A DNA stretch of 64,000 nucleotides from JAUVXJ01 sp964433755 (GCA_964433755.1 CAYSSR010000002.1:658040-722039); one strand, 5' to 3'; shown: positions 33,598 through 43,468, counted from the first letter of the stretch. Translations and numbers: made by a program. The notes: generated by a model not told the origin, from the letters alone.

Positions 33598-34599
33598 TCA
33601 GCCTTCCTGGGACTCGAAGGTCACGTTGGTCTGCGGCTGGTCGTTCACCTCGAGCTGGAATACGTCCGGTCGTGAGTAGTGTCCATCAGTGTCCAGGAGC
33701 ATTTGTCCCTCTGTGATGAGACCTAGATCCAGCTCGGCATAGACGATGCCTGGCTCCTCCCACAGAGGCTCCACCACGTACCTGTAGTCGGGGCCGACGA
33801 CGGCGCTGCCGCCCTTCATCAGCAGGTCCTCTTCGTCTCCGGGAAGAGCCTCCAGAAGCTCCAGGCCCGGGCTATCCTTCTCGCCCAGCGAATGGAAACC
33901 GGCCAGGACGTCGCCCTTGGTCATCACGCACCCCGCCGCGATGACGAAGCACTGCCCCTCGAAGGCGTAGTGCCGGGAGCACAACTGGTGCAGCCCCCGC
34001 ACCCAGGGCCACTGGGCCACGTGGATGGCCTCCTTCTTGGCGTGCATGGCCGCGCGGGCCAGGGGCATCCAGTGCTCCCAGCAGATCAGCCCGCCCAGGT
34101 GGCCCCATTCCGTCCCCATCACCGCGAGGGTGGACCCGTCGCCGCGCCCCCACAGCAGACGCTCGGTGTAGGTGGGGACCAGCTTGCGGTGCACCTGGAA
34201 CTGCTGGCCGCCCATGTTGATGAAGATCATGCTGTTGTACAGCGTGCCCCCCAACCGTTCGTGAGCCCCCATGACCACGTATGTGCCCGTCTCGCGGGCC
34301 ACATCCAGGAGCCGGTCCAGGTGTTTGCTCGGCAGCGTGATGGAGTTCTCGGCCAGCAGCCGGTACAGCGCTTTGGCTGGAGGATGATTCCACAGCGCAG
34401 CTTCGGGTGAGGAATCGATCCAGATGGGGTAGCCGGGCAGCCAGGTCTCGGGGAAGACCACGAGATCGGTCTCCTGCCCCGCTGCCGCCGCCTCGATCAG
34501 CGAGCATGCCTTTTCGATGCTGGCGTCAAGGTTCAAGAAGACCGGCGGATGCTGCACAACCGCCACCTTGACCGACGATGTCGCACCTACTTCGCTCAT
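33598..34599 (-). CDS. Nitrilase / carbon-nitrogen hydrolase
   Basis: 333 residues from ATG 34599 with GGAGAGGG upstream. The catalytic triad is Glu in VVFPETWLPGYP, Lys in VHRKLVPTYTERLLWG and Cys in GGLICWEHWMPLAR. The CWEHWMPL and PTYTERLLWG patterns are those of branch-1 nitrilases, which hydrolyse nitriles to acids and ammonia, rather than amidases. Its substrate is unknown. It follows the FAD oxidoreductase and precedes nadE on the same strand. Confidence 0.88.
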   Translation of the reverse strand: MSEVGATSSVKVAVVQHPPVFLNLDASIEKACSLIEAAAAGQETDLVVFPETWLPGYPIWIDSSPEAALWNHPPAKALYRLLAENSITLPSKHLDRLLDVARETGTYVVMGAHERLGGTLYNSMIFINMGGQQFQVHRKLVPTYTERLLWGRGDGSTLAVMGTEWGHLGGLICWEHWMPLARAAMHAKKEAIHVAQWPWVRGLHQLCSRHYAFEGQCFVIAAGCVMTKGDVLAGFHSLGEKDSPGLELLEALPGDEEDLLMKGGSAVVGPDYRYVVEPLWEEPGIVYAELDLGLITEGQMLLDTDGHYSRPDVFQLEVNDQPQTNVTFESQEG

Positions 34600-34654
34600 G
34601 ATCCCTCTCCAACGGTCCGCCCGGTGGCAACCTCACCAACCTATCGACCGTCTT

Positions 34655-34680
34655 GTAGGACAAGCTTAAGCTTGTCCTAC
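34655..34680. repeat. 26-base perfect palindrome at the end of the oxidoreductase gene
   Basis: 13-base arms GTAGGACAAGCTT and AAGCTTGTCCTAC meet without a loop. The right arm supplies the TAG stop codon (minus strand, 34677-34679) of the FAD oxidoreductase. Similar GTAGGACAAGCTT repeats are, to my recollection, dispersed in environmental genomes. Confidence 0.75.
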
Positions 34681-36023
34681 GATAGGCGCACGTCCTGCGC
34701 CGCGAGCGACGCCTGAAGCTGACCCCGGTCGATCTCCCTGGGCTGCACTCCCTGTGCCACGGCCATGGCGGCCGCAGTCCCCGCCGCCTGGCCGATAGCC
34801 AGGCAGGGCGGTATCAACCTGGAGCAGTTGTGGACCATAGCATCGACGGAGATGCACCTTCCCGCGGTCAACAACCCCTCCAGTTCCCGAGGCACGAGGC
34901 ATCCGTAGGGGATGCTGATCAGAGGCTCGCCCTCCGTCCTGGGCGAGCACATGGCGACCACGTCAGCAAAACGCTGCTCGCCCATCCACTCGTCCCTGGT
35001 CAGGGTATGCTCTCCCACGATTCTCCTGCTACCCCGCGTGCCAAGCTGCGGTGCGGTGTCCACGAGGAACGCTTCCTCGAACCCCGGCAGGTGCTTGCGG
35101 AAGAACTCCAGGGTGATCAGCGCCGTCTCCCGCCTCTCCTTCTCCGCCCTGGTCAGCTCTTCGACGTCCAGAGCGTCCGCCGTGGGCACCGAGTTGTTGC
35201 ACCACACGATCCCGTCCCGCACCGTCCGGTAGTAGATGGCGTTCAGCCCGCCCACTCCGCCGCCCGTCCCACCGGCGTCGCGCAGCTCCTTGACCAGAAC
35301 GTCGAACTCCTCAGGGTTCTCGTTGACGAAGGTGTTGGCTTTCTCGATGTCTACCCCGCCCAGCCTGAACACCAGAGCCAGGGGGAGGTCCTGCCTCTCG
35401 AACTCCGCTCCCGCCGAGGCGAAGACGTCCCCATCGCCTGTGCAGTCCACCACCACCTCAGCCAGAACGGCCAGCCGACCCGATTTGCTCTCGAAGATCA
35501 CGCCCTGCACCGCCCCGTCTGCCACCACCGCCGAACAGACCCAGCAGTGGAAGAGGCACCTCACCCCAGCTTCCTCCAGCATCCTGGCGCCCAGGATCTT
35601 GAGGTACTCCGGGTCCACAGTAGGGCTGTATCTCACCCTTCGGGACTGGGGTCCCACCGCCCCGATGTAGCGCCAGACGTTCACCTCCTCGGCGGCCCTG
35701 GAACCCCAAACCTCCTGCGGAGGATAGGTAACTGCGCCCAGCGCGTCCAGCCTGTCTATCAGCTCCTGCGCGATGCCTCGCACTACCTGCTGGCCCTCGT
35801 CGTTGCCCATCCGGTCCAGCATCAGCACCAGGCCGCCGGTGGCCATCCCTCCCACGTATCCATACCGCTCCAGCAGACCGACCTTTGCACCCTGGCGCGC
35901 GGCCGCGATCGCTGCCGCCAGGCCGGCCGGTCCTCCTCCCGCCACCAGGACCTCGACGCGGTCCAGAACGGGGATCTCGCGCTCTTGCTCCACAACCTTG
36001 CTCTCGTACTTCATGGGCACCAT
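34677..36023 (-). CDS. FAD-dependent oxidoreductase
   Basis: 448 residues. The Rossmann dinucleotide motif GGGPAGLAAA sits at ~30, followed by LLERYGYVGGMATGG, the signature of the FAD-dependent family that includes fumarate-reductase-like and thiazole-type proteins (PF12831-like). GDGDVFA and LLTAGRCIS...AIGQAAGTAAAMA at the C-terminus complete the FAD site. Physiological donor and acceptor unknown. The stop codon lies in the palindrome at 34655-34680. ATG 36023 follows GGAGG by eleven bases; ATG 36014 is also possible. Confidence 0.87.
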   Translation of the reverse strand: MVPMKYESKVVEQEREIPVLDRVEVLVAGGGPAGLAAAIAAARQGAKVGLLERYGYVGGMATGGLVLMLDRMGNDEGQQVVRGIAQELIDRLDALGAVTYPPQEVWGSRAAEEVNVWRYIGAVGPQSRRVRYSPTVDPEYLKILGARMLEEAGVRCLFHCWVCSAVVADGAVQGVIFESKSGRLAVLAEVVVDCTGDGDVFASAGAEFERQDLPLALVFRLGGVDIEKANTFVNENPEEFDVLVKELRDAGGTGGGVGGLNAIYYRTVRDGIVWCNNSVPTADALDVEELTRAEKERRETALITLEFFRKHLPGFEEAFLVDTAPQLGTRGSRRIVGEHTLTRDEWMGEQRFADVVAMCSPRTEGEPLISIPYGCLVPRELEGLLTAGRCISVDAMVHNCSRLIPPCLAIGQAAGTAAAMAVAQGVQPREIDRGQLQASLAAQDVRLS

Positions 36024-36156
36024 TCCCTGCCGCCTCCTGGACTAAGGCAGTACTGTGATGCATGGACCAAGCAGATCGCCGACGTCCGCCAGACCTGCCA
36101 GCTCGATTGTATCGCCACGGGCGGCCAAAGGCAAGGGCTCTGACGGACGCCAATCG

Positions 36157-36185
36157 TTGACAGGATGAACTGTGATGCGTATAAT
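36157..36185 (+). promoter_or_regulatory. Consensus promoter of the flavodoxin gene
   Basis: Perfect TTGACA (36157-36162), 17-base spacer and perfect TATAAT (36180-36185). Transcription begins near 36192, about 68 bases before ATG 36260. Confidence 0.8.
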
Positions 36186-36259
36186 GGAAACACTGAAGCT
36201 CGGCGCCGCCTGGGTTGAGGCGTACGGAGAGGAATGCGGGCCGAGCATGAGACCATCGA

Positions 36260-36727
36260 ATGAACACACTCATCGTCTACGACTCCACCTTCGGGAACAC
36301 AGAGAAGATCGCCCATGCCATCGCCGATGTCGTGGCAGGGAACGGATCGGTGCGCACACTGCGGGCCAACAAAGTACAATCCTCGGACCTCGAGGGAGTG
36401 GACCTGCTGGTGCTTGGCTGTCCCACGCACAAGCACAGGCCCACAGATGCGGTGCAGGCCTTCCTCGAGTGCGTCTCCAGGAGGTCTCTTCCCGGCATCT
36501 CCGCAGCCGTCTTCGACACCAGATACCACAAACCTCGGCTCCTCACCGGCTCGGCGGCCCGGCGGCTAGCCAAGAGTCTTCGCAAGGCGGGGGCCTCGCT
36601 GCTGATGCCGCCCCAGAGCTTCTTCGTGGTCTCCCGAGAAGGGCCTCTCGAACCGGGTGAACTGGAGAGAGCGGCGGTGTGGGGTCGCGAGATGCTGGAC
36701 AACCTCGCCGCGCAGCCGCCAGACTGA
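36260..36727 (+). CDS. Flavodoxin family protein
   Basis: 155 residues. The phosphate loop (VYDSTFGNTEKIA, 7-19) fits the flavodoxin FMN-binding pattern [ST]xTGxT with STFGNT. DLLVLGCPTHKHRP (~50) supplies the second FMN loop; Trp or Tyr stacking residues are not obvious. It probably serves as a redox carrier or FMN reductase. It reads away from the FAD oxidoreductase across a strong promoter. Confidence 0.85.
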   Translation: MNTLIVYDSTFGNTEKIAHAIADVVAGNGSVRTLRANKVQSSDLEGVDLLVLGCPTHKHRPTDAVQAFLECVSRRSLPGISAAVFDTRYHKPRLLTGSAARRLAKSLRKAGASLLMPPQSFFVVSREGPLEPGELERAAVWGREMLDNLAAQPPD

Positions 36728-36880
36728 GCTCTGTCAAGACCACACAGCCCTCCAAGGTGTTGGGTGCGCTTTCCACGCCACCGGTGAGCAGCGAGCAACG
36801 AAGACCCAGGAGATCATGCCATAGCGGTGCAGAGTGCCCGTAGACGGCTGGGCACGCGGCTATAGAGATGGAGGTACCAC

Positions 36881-37780
36881 ATGCCTCGCACCATGCTCGA
36901 GACTCGCAATCTAGTCAAACGATACGACAGCTTCACAGCTGTCGATGACCTCTCCTTCGAAGTGTACGAGGGTGATATCTTCGGGCTCCTGGGGCCCAAC
37001 GGCGCAGGGAAGACCACAGCCATCCGTACCATCATGGACATCTTCAAGCCGGACGAGGGCACGATCAGGGTCCTGGGGCATCCACCAGGGACCGTGCGCA
37101 GGAGAATCGGCTACCTGCCCGAGGAACGGGGTCTGTACCAGGACCTGAAGATCCTCGACGTTCTCGTCTATCTGGCCGAACTGAAGGGCATCCCACGCTC
37201 CGTCGCCCGCGAGAAAGCCCTGGTCTGGCTGGAGCGGGTCGAGCTCAGCGAGTGGGACAAGAAGAAGGTGAGAGACCTCAGCCGGGGCATGCAGCAGAAG
37301 CTCCAGTTCGTGGCTAGCATCGTTCACGACCCGGAGCTACTCATCCTGGACGAGCCTTTCCAGGGCCTGGACCCCATCAACGTGGACCTGTTGAAGGCTC
37401 TGATACGGGGCCTCCAGGCCGACGGGACAACCGTGATGCTCAGTGCACACCAGATGAACCTGGTGGAGGCCCTATGTGACCGTATTCTGCTCATCGACGA
37501 CGGGCAGGGCGTGCTCTACGGCAGCCTGGCCGAGATCAAGCGGGAGCATTCACCAGGCACCGTGCGGCTGAGGACCCCCGATCTGCCTGGTGATCTACCG
37601 GGAGTGGCTCACGTGGAGCGACGGGACGACACGTTGACCCTCACGCTGGAGGGTATCACGCCCCAGCAGCTGCTGGAGGAACTGGTCAAGAGGGAGATCA
37701 CCATCGAGTCCTTCGAGGTCGCCTCAACTCCTCTGGAGGACATCTTCATCACGGTGGTGAAGGAGAGGGACAATGCGTAA
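36881..37780 (+). CDS. ABC transporter ATP-binding protein (NatA-like)
   Basis: 299 residues from ATG 36881, six bases after GGAGG. Walker A GPNGAGKTTA, signature LSRGMQQKL and Walker B LLILDEPFQGLDP are present, with the His switch in SAHQM. The C-terminal ~80 residues match the regulatory domain of NatA/EcsA-type exporters. The gene overlaps its permease by eight bases. The substrate is unknown; NatAB exports sodium, but related pairs move other molecules. Confidence 0.92.
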   Translation: MPRTMLETRNLVKRYDSFTAVDDLSFEVYEGDIFGLLGPNGAGKTTAIRTIMDIFKPDEGTIRVLGHPPGTVRRRIGYLPEERGLYQDLKILDVLVYLAELKGIPRSVAREKALVWLERVELSEWDKKKVRDLSRGMQQKLQFVASIVHDPELLILDEPFQGLDPINVDLLKALIRGLQADGTTVMLSAHQMNLVEALCDRILLIDDGQGVLYGSLAEIKREHSPGTVRLRTPDLPGDLPGVAHVERRDDTLTLTLEGITPQQLLEELVKREITIESFEVASTPLEDIFITVVKERDNA

Positions 37781-39008
37781 GACACTAATCGTCGCTCGAC
37801 ACGAGTATCTGGTGAACGTCCGGCGCGTCGGATTCATCGTGATGACGGCCCTGGTGCCCGTACTGGGGGCAATCGGATTGATCATCGCTGCCTTCTTTGG
37901 CGGCCAGGCAGCCTCGTTCCTGGCCAGCACCTTCGTCCCTCAGGAAGAGAACATCGGCGTCGTGGACGAACAAGGCTCCTTCACCCCCATTCTTCCAGAA
38001 TACGAGGACCGCATCACTGCCTTCGCGGACGAAGAGCAGGGACGCGCTGCTCTCCGCTCTGAGGAGATAGGTGCGCTCCTGGTGATTCCTGAGGGCTACA
38101 TGGACAGCGGCAAGGTGTCCATCATCACCAGGGAGGGTGGCTTCGCTGCTGCCGTCCTGGAGGACTCGGACACTCTCCAATCCTTCTTTGTCGATCACCT
38201 GCTGCGTGAGGAGGCGGATGAAAGACTCAAGGCGAGACTGGCCGACCCCATCGAGCCCGTGCTGGTGAGCCTCGAGGAGGAAGGAGAACCAGAGAGTGGG
38301 CCCTTGTCGGTCATCCTCAACATGATGGTGCCCTACTTCTTGGGCATCTTGCTGGTGATGACCATCTTCGTCACCTCCGGCTACTTGCTCCAGGGCGTGG
38401 CCAAGGAGAAGACCAGCCGGGTGATGGAGATCATCCTCTCGTCAGTTACTGCCCAAGAGCTCCTGGCAGGCAAGGTCCTGGGGCTCGGTGCTCTGGGCTT
38501 GACCCAGATAGTGATCTGGCTGGCCTCCACTGTCGTCCTCAGCGGCGGCACCGTGGGTCTGCTGGGCGTCGCGCTCCCCTTCCTGGCACGCCCGGAGGTG
38601 CTTCTGCTGGGAGTGGTCTACTACGTGTTGGGCTTTCTCGTCTACGCCGTGTTGATGGGAGGCGTGGGGGCCCTGGGAACCACGCAGCAGGAGTCCCAGC
38701 AACTGGCCGGTATCTTCTCCATGATGGCGGCCATCCCGCTCATGATCGGCGGCTTCATGTTCTCCAATCCGAACATGACCTTCGTGAGAATCCTGTCCTG
38801 GTTTCCCTTCACCGCGCCGACGATGATGCTCCTGCGCATGCCCATGGCCGAAGTACCGGTGATCGACATCGTGGGCAGCATCGTCGTGCTCATCATCAGC
38901 ATCCCTGCCGTTCTCTGGGTGGGGAGCAAGATCTTCCGCATGGGTTTGCTGATGTACGGCAAGCGCCCCGGGCTGAGACAGGTCCTGAGAGCGCTACGCC
39001 AGGCCTAG
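37773..39008 (+). CDS. ABC transporter permease (NatB-like)
   Basis: 411 residues. One N-terminal membrane helix (~20-42) leads into a large extracytoplasmic domain (~50-185), then five hydrophobic segments follow from ~185 (YFLGILLVMTIFVTSGYLLQGVA, KTSRVMEIILSS). EKTSRVMEIILSS is the conserved loop of NatB/ABC-2 permeases. It overlaps the ATPase gene by eight bases and forms the exporter with it. Confidence 0.9.
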   Translation: MRKTLIVARHEYLVNVRRVGFIVMTALVPVLGAIGLIIAAFFGGQAASFLASTFVPQEENIGVVDEQGSFTPILPEYEDRITAFADEEQGRAALRSEEIGALLVIPEGYMDSGKVSIITREGGFAAAVLEDSDTLQSFFVDHLLREEADERLKARLADPIEPVLVSLEEEGEPESGPLSVILNMMVPYFLGILLVMTIFVTSGYLLQGVAKEKTSRVMEIILSSVTAQELLAGKVLGLGALGLTQIVIWLASTVVLSGGTVGLLGVALPFLARPEVLLLGVVYYVLGFLVYAVLMGGVGALGTTQQESQQLAGIFSMMAAIPLMIGGFMFSNPNMTFVRILSWFPFTAPTMMLLRMPMAEVPVIDIVGSIVVLIISIPAVLWVGSKIFRMGLLMYGKRPGLRQVLRALRQA

Positions 39009-39159
39009 TAGAAGGTCCACGGCTGCCAGGTTCACCGTGCAGGTTGAGGATGTCCGAGGACTGATGGCGGCCTTCGGCAGGGCTGGTCGGGTGCCACTCG
39101 ACTGAGAAGACCGCGCTCGCTCAGGGCGGCCATGCCCAGCGTACGGTGGCGTCAAGACG

Positions 39160-40575
39160 CTACAGGGAGAAACAGGACGTCAGTTCGAGATCGAAGTCAC
39201 TAGGGCAATAGAGGCCCGTACTCTTGTCCAGCACGTAATCGCCCTCATACTCGCTGCGTGCGATTCTCAGCAGCATCTCGACCAGACGGTCCAGGTCCTC
39301 CCTGCTGGTCTGAAGGCCCACGCTTGCGCGCACGAGGCCTGGCACCTCGGATCGATCCCCAGCGCTTATCCGTTCACGGATGTACGACGCTCTGTCCTGC
39401 GGCACGTGGAGGAGGTGCAGAAGATACGGGTGCGCGCAGAAGCAGCCATTCCTGACCCCGATGGCACCCTCGTAGCCCAGAATCGAGGCCACCAGCCCGT
39501 GGGGCACGCCTTCCATGATGAACGAGACCACACCCAGTCGCTCGGCGGCACGAGCAGGATCCGAAGGTCCGAAAACCTTCAGCCCTCGCACTTCCCTCAT
39601 CCTCTCCAGGAGATATCGAGTCAACTCCGCCTCGTGAGCGATGATGGTAGCAAACCCGAGCTGCTCCAGTGTCTGACACGCGGCAGCCAGCGCCACGGCA
39701 CCGACCACGTTCGGGGTGCCCGCCTCATCCCTCTCTGGTGCCTGGCTCCAACTGACCTCTTCCAGCGTAACGAAAGCGACTGTTCCACCGCCCACGCGGT
39801 CGGGGATGCCCCTTTCGAAGACGTGGCGCGTCCCGACCAGGGCACCGACCCCGAAGGGCGAGTACATCTTGTGGTCCGACAGGGCCACGAAATCCAGATG
39901 GTCAAGACAGTCGCCAGGCTTCATATCGATGGGCCGGTGGGCGGCGAACTGCGCGGCATCCACCGCGACCATCGCTCCAGCCTCGTGCGCCAACCTGGCG
40001 ATCTCGTGGATCGGATTGACAAATCCCGTGACGTTGGAGCCCGCCGCTACAGCAACCATCTTGACTCGGCCGCCGTACGCCGCGAGTTTCTTTCTCAGAT
40101 CGTCCAGATCCAGGTCGCCCTCAGGCAGAACAGCGATGTGATCCACGTCTACCACGGCGCGCCACGGGAGCAGGTTGGAGTGGTGCTCCATGGTGGAGGC
40201 CAGGACAACGTCGCCCTCCTCGAAGGGGAAACGGCGCGCGAGCTTGTTCAGAGCATCGGTCGTGTTCCTGACGAAGATGACGACGTCCTCTTTGGGATCC
40301 GCATTAACGAAACGACCCACCGTCTCGCGAGCTCGTTCGTACGCCTCGGTCGCCAGAAGCGACTTGAAGCCAGTGCCGCGATGGATGCTCGAATACCAGC
40401 GTAGAAACTCGTTCACCTTCTCTTGCACGACCTGTAGACACGGTGTGGTGGCCGCGTTGTCCAGGTGCACGTATCGGACGCGGCTCCCGTCCAGCACAGG
40501 CACCTGGGTATCAGCCCCCACTACAGCCGGCAAGATCCTACAGTCACTACAGTCGTCGCTCTTCTCGTTCTCCAC
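39160..40575 (-). CDS. Class V aminotransferase / cysteine-desulfurase-like protein
   Basis: 471 residues from GTG 40575 with GGGGAG upstream; a longer frame to 40641 lacks a better site. YVHLDNAATTPCL at ~35 and ALSDHKMYSPFG, with the PLP-binding Lys, mark fold-type-I class V enzymes. NGCFCAHPYL near the end carries the cysteine typical of the CsdA/NifS-like group. A CSDC pair lies at about residues 9-12. It could be a desulfurase, desulfhydrase or an aminotransferase acting with the neighbouring enzymes. Last gene of the minus-strand operon. Confidence 0.87.
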   Translation of the reverse strand: MENEKSDDCSDCRILPAVVGADTQVPVLDGSRVRYVHLDNAATTPCLQVVQEKVNEFLRWYSSIHRGTGFKSLLATEAYERARETVGRFVNADPKEDVVIFVRNTTDALNKLARRFPFEEGDVVLASTMEHHSNLLPWRAVVDVDHIAVLPEGDLDLDDLRKKLAAYGGRVKMVAVAAGSNVTGFVNPIHEIARLAHEAGAMVAVDAAQFAAHRPIDMKPGDCLDHLDFVALSDHKMYSPFGVGALVGTRHVFERGIPDRVGGGTVAFVTLEEVSWSQAPERDEAGTPNVVGAVALAAACQTLEQLGFATIIAHEAELTRYLLERMREVRGLKVFGPSDPARAAERLGVVSFIMEGVPHGLVASILGYEGAIGVRNGCFCAHPYLLHLLHVPQDRASYIRERISAGDRSEVPGLVRASVGLQTSREDLDRLVEMLLRIARSEYEGDYVLDKSTGLYCPSDFDLELTSCFSL

Positions 40576-40664
40576 AAGACCAATCTCCCCACAAGAAACA
40601 ACGTCCGGCCCTCGCTCCCCACAGCTTGCCTGAGGGGCCATACCGCACTGGCAGGAACCGGACG

Positions 40665-41126
40665 CTAGTCAGCCACCTCGACTATCATCTCGATCTCCAC
40701 AGGCATGTCCAGCGGCAACTGGCTCACACCCACGGCCGAGCGGGCGTGGTTGCCCTTTACACCGAACACCTCGATGAACAACTCCGAGGCACCGTTCACG
40801 ACCTCCGGCTGCTGGCGAAAGCCCGGGGCGCTGGCTACGAAGCCTGTCACCTTGACCACCTGTGACACCTTGTCCAGAGAGCCTACAGCCGCCCTGAGAA
40901 TAGCCAGTAGATTGATGCCGGTGATACGAGCTGCATCTCGAGCTTCCTCAAGGCTCACCTCGTCGGGAACTCTGCCCTGATAGACCCACCCGCCATCACG
41001 ATAACATCCAGATCCCGCCGTGAACACCAGATTGCCCGTACGTACCGACTGCACGTACCTCCCTTGCGGCGGCGCTAGTTCCGAAAGCTCGATTCCCAGC
41101 TGCTCCAACCTCTGCTCAGCACTCAC
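40665..41126 (-). CDS. RidA family protein
   Basis: 153 residues from GTG 41126 with AGGAG upstream. It belongs to the YjgF/YER057c/UK114 family: VFTAGSG, a long central helix EEARDAARITGINLLAILR and ARSAVGVSQLPLDMPVEIEMI, with the Arg-containing ARSAVGV segment near the reactive-intermediate site. RidA proteins hydrolyse enamine/imine products of PLP enzymes. It sits beside two aminotransferase genes, the expected producers of such intermediates. Confidence 0.88.
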   Translation of the reverse strand: MSAEQRLEQLGIELSELAPPQGRYVQSVRTGNLVFTAGSGCYRDGGWVYQGRVPDEVSLEEARDAARITGINLLAILRAAVGSLDKVSQVVKVTGFVASAPGFRQQPEVVNGASELFIEVFGVKGNHARSAVGVSQLPLDMPVEIEMIVEVAD

Positions 41127-41251
41127 TATCCACTCCTTGCTTGTTCACGTCTCCATGGCTGCTGTGTTCCCCGGTCCCCCGTCCATCGCGCCCCCATGCC
41201 CGCGACAGACGATCACCCGAGCGCTGCGGACGCGCCAAAACCTCGAGACCG

Positions 41252-42514
41252 CTAGCAGGGGGTGAGAGGTACCTCCTGCAACTCCCGGGGCAGATAACTC
41301 AGGATCTCACAGCCCTGTTCAGTGATCAGACACATGTCCTCGATCTGGAACATGCCTACTCCATACACGTAGAAAGGCGTCTCCACGGCCAGCACCATGC
41401 CGGGCAGCAGCGGGCGCGTTTCTGTGGCAGAGATGAAAGGCGGCTCCTCGATCTTGGGATCGAGCCCCACGCTGTGCCCGAAGTGACCTCTCCTGTAGAA
41501 GCTGTACCCCGCCCCACGGACGGTCTGGAGGGCAGCTTCGTACACGTCGCAGATAGGCATGCCGGGTCGCAGCGTATCCCGGGCCCTTGCGTGCGCTTCC
41601 AGCAGAACCTCGTGCAGACGTCGCTGTGCCGGCTGGCCACTGCCGTAGACGTAGGTTCTAGCCACGTCGGAGTGGTAGCGAGCCAGGCGAACTTGCACGT
41701 CGAACTTGACGATCGCGCCTTCTGACCTCACGACGGAAGCCTCCGCCGACCCCGCCGGGCCGCCGACTTCCACCTGTCCGCCCACGCTGTTCAGGTCACC
41801 GGTCAAGCCTCTCTCCTCAGCCGCCCGCCTGACGCCCTTGGAAAGCGCTTCCCTGATGAGCGCCTCACTGGCCCCCGCTGATATCGCCTTGCCAGCCGCG
41901 ACGATGCCTGCCTCCGTAAGGGAGCACGCCTTCCGCAGCCATTCGATCTCCTCCTCGCTCTTCACGCAGCGTAACTCATCCATCAGCGACGTACTATCGA
42001 CGAACTCTACGTCGCTGTTGGCCTTGCACAACAGCGAGAAGGTGTTGACGTCGACGAAGTCCAGCTCCAGACCGATTCTGGCCCGGCTGAGCCCCCGATC
42101 CCTCACCACGCTGGCAAGAAACTGACCTATCTCGCCGCGATCATACTGCTCGGGGAGATCTGAGCCTCCCTCCACCATCCCCTCAGCCAATCGCGATGTC
42201 AGGTCCTCACCTTCGTTTCCGTCCGCCTCGAGCGTGTAACGTTCGGCCCACAGTGGGTAACCTCGCACGTCCTGTATGCCCGATCCTCTCCGGGCTCCGT
42301 CCACATCCAGGGCCGAGACGATAATAGCTGGCTCCACGTCCTTCGCGTGGGGCAGAAGGGCCATCGCCATGGGAGCCCGCCGATAGAGATCGAAGATGAA
42401 GCTCCCATAGCCGGTACCGTAGAAGAAGTCCTCCGGAGTACACAACAGGAGTGCATCCAGGTCCAACCCGGACATCAAGTGCCGCGCGCGATCCATGTCG
42501 ATGTACCCTGCCAC
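41252..42514 (-). CDS. M24 family metallopeptidase (Xaa-Pro dipeptidase-like)
   Basis: 420 residues from GTG 42514 with GGAGGG upstream. The pita-bread metal site has Asp in IVKFDVQVRLARY and Asp in HSDVARTYV, His in GHFGHSVGLD, Glu in LAVETPFYV and Glu in FQIEDMCLI. The N-terminal ~150 residues are the creatinase-like domain. Members cleave Xaa-Pro peptides or small guanidino compounds. It lies in the operon between RidA and the class IV aminotransferase. Confidence 0.9.
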   Translation of the reverse strand: MAGYIDMDRARHLMSGLDLDALLLCTPEDFFYGTGYGSFIFDLYRRAPMAMALLPHAKDVEPAIIVSALDVDGARRGSGIQDVRGYPLWAERYTLEADGNEGEDLTSRLAEGMVEGGSDLPEQYDRGEIGQFLASVVRDRGLSRARIGLELDFVDVNTFSLLCKANSDVEFVDSTSLMDELRCVKSEEEIEWLRKACSLTEAGIVAAGKAISAGASEALIREALSKGVRRAAEERGLTGDLNSVGGQVEVGGPAGSAEASVVRSEGAIVKFDVQVRLARYHSDVARTYVYGSGQPAQRRLHEVLLEAHARARDTLRPGMPICDVYEAALQTVRGAGYSFYRRGHFGHSVGLDPKIEEPPFISATETRPLLPGMVLAVETPFYVYGVGMFQIEDMCLITEQGCEILSYLPRELQEVPLTPC

Positions 42515-42552
42515 CGGCGCCTCCCTCCTGGTCCAGAGCCACGAAGTCGTGG

Positions 42553-43401
42553 CTACGCCCAGACCATCCGTTCGTATCGCTCCAAGACCTGCGCCGTAAC
42601 GGGGCCAGGGCTCCCGTGGCGCATCACCCTTCCATCTATCCTCTCCACGGGCACGATACCTCCGCCCGTGGACGCGAGAAAGGCCTCGTCCGCAACATAG
42701 GCATCGGAGACCGTCAGGTCTTTCTCGATCACCGCTATGTCCAACCCCTCGGCTATCTCCATGACCACCGTCCGAGTGATCCCGGCTAGTACGTAGCGCG
42801 TAGGTGGCGTATACAGCTCCCCGCCCCTGGCCAGGAAGAAGTTGTTGCCGTCCGACTCGGAGATGTTGCCCCCCACGTCGAGCAGCAGGGCCGCATCGGC
42901 TCCCAATCTACGCGCCTCCAACCGAGCGAGTGTGCTGTCCATGAAACACAGAGTCTTCGCCACGGGCAGGCAATCGGGCGACCGCCTGCGAGCACCCGTG
43001 ATAACCAGTCTCACCGATTGCTGGAGGGCCCCCTCCCACACGTGCATCAACACGTACACGGCCGGCTGGCATCCATCCGAAGTGATCCCCGGGGGATTGG
43101 GCCCTACGCCACGGGTCACTATGGGCCGCACGTAGGCGTGCTCGGGGTACGCATTCCTTTTCAGCAGGTCGAGAACGATCTCTTTCATCTCTTCGATACT
43201 CATGGGTATCTCGATGGCGCACACCTGGGCCAGATCGTACAGACGCTCCAGGTGCTCATCCAGCTTGAAGGCTTTGCCGCCGTAGACGCGCACACCGTCC
43301 CACACGCCATCGCCGTAGAGAAACCCATGGTCCAGCACCGGCACCGCAGCCTCCGATTCGGGGACGTATTCCCCGGCCGCGTAGACTATCAACTCCCCCA
43401 T
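42553..43401 (-). CDS. Class IV aminotransferase (D-amino acid/branched-chain type)
   Basis: 282 residues from ATG 43401, seven bases after GGAGG. DHGFLYGDGVWDG near residue 28 and SDGNNFFLA, with the PLP-binding Lys expected in PVAKTLCFMDS, are hallmarks of fold-type-IV enzymes such as branched-chain aminotransferase, D-alanine aminotransferase and aminodeoxychorismate lyase. The regulator's D-amino-acid relatives make the D-amino acid option attractive, but the sequence does not settle it. Confidence 0.87.
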   Translation of the reverse strand: MGELIVYAAGEYVPESEAAVPVLDHGFLYGDGVWDGVRVYGGKAFKLDEHLERLYDLAQVCAIEIPMSIEEMKEIVLDLLKRNAYPEHAYVRPIVTRGVGPNPPGITSDGCQPAVYVLMHVWEGALQQSVRLVITGARRRSPDCLPVAKTLCFMDSTLARLEARRLGADAALLLDVGGNISESDGNNFFLARGGELYTPPTRYVLAGITRTVVMEIAEGLDIAVIEKDLTVSDAYVADEAFLASTGGGIVPVERIDGRVMRHGSPGPVTAQVLERYERMVWA

Positions 43402-43468
43402 CCCGATTCCTCCCTCCAAGCGTTGCAGACGATGTCAGCGCCAGAGATCAACGCACTGCCATCTCAGC

